A stretch of DNA of 8,245 nt from Chloroflexota bacterium (GTDB lineage Bacteria; Chloroflexota; Dehalococcoidia; GIF9; AB-539-J10): the NCBI GenBank assembly GCA_030604285.1, contig JAUVWD010000024.1, positions 1 to 8,245 on the forward strand, given 5' to 3'. The notes under the pieces were generated by a model, which was given only the letters and a program-made list of their open reading frames with translations, made no database searches and was not told the origin of the DNA. The position numbers and the translations under genes were made by a program. Positions 6,661 through 8,245 of the stretch are shown piece after piece; positions within the stretch are counted from its first letter, which is position 1; each line of letters opens with the position of its first letter.

Positions 6661-7314
6661 CTATGCCTGCGATGTAATCTTGATCATTCGTGGGCTGAGT
6701 GTTACGTTGGAGTTTCTTGGAGCGTGATACTTACGCATCAAATCAAGCCTCCCTTGTGCTTCAAGGCGCTGATATATCAGAGTCCAGGCACAATCCTTTT
6801 CTCTATCCACCTCGCACTTCCCATTATTGGTGCCACCACATGGACCGTTGAGCAAACCTTTGTGACATGCTGTGAGTGGGCAGATGCCCGCAGTTTCTCC
6901 TAGGACACACTGGCCACACTGGGCGCAGACTTCGCGAAAATCGCCAGGACTATCCTCTACGCCTATGAATAGGGTATCGAGCGCTGGGATGACCGGCTTG
7001 TCAATATATAGGCTCACCCTATGCACTCCCAGAACACATGCCATAACCAGGATACAGTTGGCATTTTGAATAGCTCCTTTGTCTTCGCTGATAGCCACCT
7101 CAGTCATCTCATCACAAGCGGTGGGGATAACCGTTGAGCCAGTTACCAGCTTCCCCAGTTCTTCCAAGCGCCCTTTCATATCCATAACCTCTTCTCTGCC
7201 GCCAGTTCTGGTCATCGTGGCACATGTGCCACAGCCAGTGATATACACTCGGTCAAATCTATCTAATTGCTCCTTTATTTCATCAAAAGGCTTCTGTTTG
7301 GTAATGGATTTCAT
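6661..7314 (-). CDS. metV: MetV, zinc/Fe-S partner subunit of methylenetetrahydrofolate reductase
   Basis: MetV partners MetF in many anaerobes and is thought to pass electrons to its flavin. The 217-residue product is cysteine-rich in the family pattern. An N-terminal G-C-G-T-C-A-T motif (C28, C31) is followed by C67, C87 and C93. A dense C-terminal block then holds C130/C133/C136 (C-A-Q-C-G-Q-C), C145 (I-C-P), C150, C159 (N-G-P-C-G-G), C167 and C175. The GICP, NGPCGG and GKCEVD segments are the signature of the domain annotated as methylene-tetrahydrofolate reductase C-terminal. The ATG at 7314 is chosen over an in-frame TTG at 7320, because GGGAGG (7321-7326) lies 6 bases before the ATG but directly abuts the TTG. 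It sits 35 bases after the GltD-like gene and 28 before metF, so the three are probably one operon. Other partners known elsewhere (HdrABC, MvhD) are not visible in the window. Confidence 0.93.
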   Translation of the reverse strand: MKSITKQKPFDEIKEQLDRFDRVYITGCGTCATMTRTGGREEVMDMKGRLEELGKLVTGSTVIPTACDEMTEVAISEDKGAIQNANCILVMACVLGVHRVSLYIDKPVIPALDTLFIGVEDSPGDFREVCAQCGQCVLGETAGICPLTACHKGLLNGPCGGTNNGKCEVDREKDCAWTLIYQRLEAQGRLDLMRKYHAPRNSNVTLSPRMIKITSQA

Positions 7315-7320
7315 GCTCAA

Positions 7321-7326
7321 CCTCCC
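7321..7326 (-). promoter_or_regulatory. Shine-Dalgarno site deciding the metV start
   Basis: GGGAGG on the - strand ends directly against an in-frame TTG (7320) and 6 bases before an ATG (7314). Only the ATG has workable spacing, so two residues are removed from the longest possible reading. Confidence 0.75.
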
Positions 7327-7349
7327 TTGTCAAGACATGGATGGCGACC

Positions 7350-8245
7350 TTACTGTTCCAGGTCACACCTCAAACATCGCTTAGCCTCCTGCCTTGCTTT
7401 TTCTTCGGAAAATCCCAGCTCCGTCTCCTTAAAGCTGCCTTTTCTTTCCTCAGCGGGGAGAAGGGGTATTTCCGGTCTGAATTGGGGCTCCCAGGTTTCC
7501 TCAGCCTCCCCACGTACTACTTCCTCAACAACACTGGGCTTTAAGTCATACATCTCAACTCTTGAAGTATCGCCTTTAACGTATTTGTCTATGGCAATAG
7601 CTCCTCTCCTACCAGCAGCAATAGCCTCTATCACCATACCCGGTCCGACGACAAAATCCCCTCCAGCAAAGACGCCGGGGACATTGGTAGCCAGTCTGTT
7701 CTCATCTACAACCAGCCTTTCCAATCGACTGCGCTCAAGGGCACTATCTGGCGGCAAAAACGATAGGTCTGGAGCTTGACCTACAGCGGCAATAGCAGTA
7801 TCTGCTTCGGCAAAGAACTCTGAGCCAGGAATAGGTATGGGGCGTCGGCGTCCGCTGGCGTCAGGCTCACCCAGCTTCATGTGAATACACTGCAAGCCCG
7901 TTATTTTCCAGTTCTCACTCGCTATACGGGTGGGACTGACCAAGAAATTGACTTCGATGCCTTCAGCCAAAGCTTCGTCATATTCCACCTCGCTAACCGG
8001 CATCTCCTCCCGCGATCGCCGGTAGAAGATGCTCACTTCATCTGCGCCAAGGCGAAGAGCGGTGCGGGAGGCATCCAGAGCGACGTTACCTCCCCCGATA
8101 ACGGCGACGTGGCGCCCGACTCTGACTGGCCTGCCAACCTTCACATCTCTCAAGAATCTCAGCCCATAGTAGAAGCCTTCAATATCCTCCAGTTCCCCAG
8201 GTATGCCAATCTGCTGGCTTCTTTGAGCCCCAGCAGCAATGAAGA
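7350..8245 (-). CDS. GltD-like FAD/NAD(P)-dependent oxidoreductase, C-terminal part
   Basis: The frame stays open to the right edge, so the N-terminal part is missing; 297 residues are visible. They open with F-I-A-A-G-A-Q and I-G-I-P-G-E (12-17), typical of the glutamate synthase small-subunit (GltD) family. A second Rossmann fold follows, VAVIGGGNVALDASRTALRLG (about 46-66), with the family's Y-R-R-S-R-E-E-M-P (74-82). The FAD-closing motif G-V-F-A-G-G-D (190-196) comes next. The protein ends in A-K-R-C-L-R-C-D, a CxxC (C290, C293) seen in Fe-S-linked members of this family. Such proteins move electrons between NAD(P)H and Fe-S partners. True glutamate synthase is less likely, because metV and metF follow and no gltB is visible, though the upstream side is cut off. 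A role supplying electrons to MetV/MetF is inferred from gene order. A TTG at 8153 should not be taken as the start, since homology continues upstream of it. Confidence 0.88.
   Translation of the reverse strand, partial: FIAAGAQRSQQIGIPGELEDIEGFYYGLRFLRDVKVGRPVRVGRHVAVIGGGNVALDASRTALRLGADEVSIFYRRSREEMPVSEVEYDEALAEGIEVNFLVSPTRIASENWKITGLQCIHMKLGEPDASGRRRPIPIPGSEFFAEADTAIAAVGQAPDLSFLPPDSALERSRLERLVVDENRLATNVPGVFAGGDFVVGPGMVIEAIAAGRRGAIAIDKYVKGDTSRVEMYDLKPSVVEEVVRGEAEETWEPQFRPEIPLLPAEERKGSFKETELGFSEEKARQEAKRCLRCDLEQ

Overview
The window looks like chromosomal DNA from an anaerobic bacterium that runs the methyl (eastern) branch of the Wood-Ljungdahl pathway. The main evidence is a metV-metF pair typed like those of acetogens and other anaerobes, beside a GltD-like flavoprotein. 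A DUF362/ferredoxin protein with two 4Fe-4S motifs adds to the anaerobic picture. Base composition is near 50% GC. Starts are ATG or GTG, often with strong GGAGG sites. Taxonomy cannot be settled from this sequence; a Chloroflexota (Dehalococcoidia-like) or similar subsurface or sediment anaerobe is my guess only.

Layout. Positions 1-444 carry no convincing gene, but hold several inverted repeats. Positions 445-630 (+) encode the last 61 residues of a RadC-type JAB/MPN domain whose metal-binding motif has lost its second histidine, so this is a decayed radC remnant. Four genes on the + strand follow: a ThDP-dependent enzyme (650-2305) that resembles the ILVBL/HACL2 branch more than true acetolactate synthase; a DUF362 protein with an inserted two-cluster ferredoxin domain (2376-3479); a small DUF1893 protein (3481-3903); and a family-5 solute-binding lipoprotein (3903-5492). 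The last three are almost fused, with a 1-base gap and a 1-base overlap, and are probably translationally coupled. The ThDP gene lies 70 bases upstream of them and may share their transcript.

A 234-base convergent spacer (5493-5726) contains a GGCTGGTG arm with two alternative CACCAGCC partners. On the - strand, transcribed towards it, is a compact operon: a GltD-like FAD/NAD(P) oxidoreductase cut by the right edge (7350-8245), then metV (6661-7314), then metF (5727-6632), with gaps of 35 and 28 bases.

How the genes may work together. The - strand operon plausibly reduces methylene-tetrahydrofolate to methyl-tetrahydrofolate, with the flavoprotein and MetV delivering electrons to MetF. The + strand cluster has no obvious pathway. 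If the ThDP enzyme is a 2-hydroxyacyl-CoA lyase, its formyl-CoA product would be a one-carbon unit that could feed the same pathway, but that link is a hypothesis. No CRISPR array, tRNA, rRNA or intact insertion sequence was seen.
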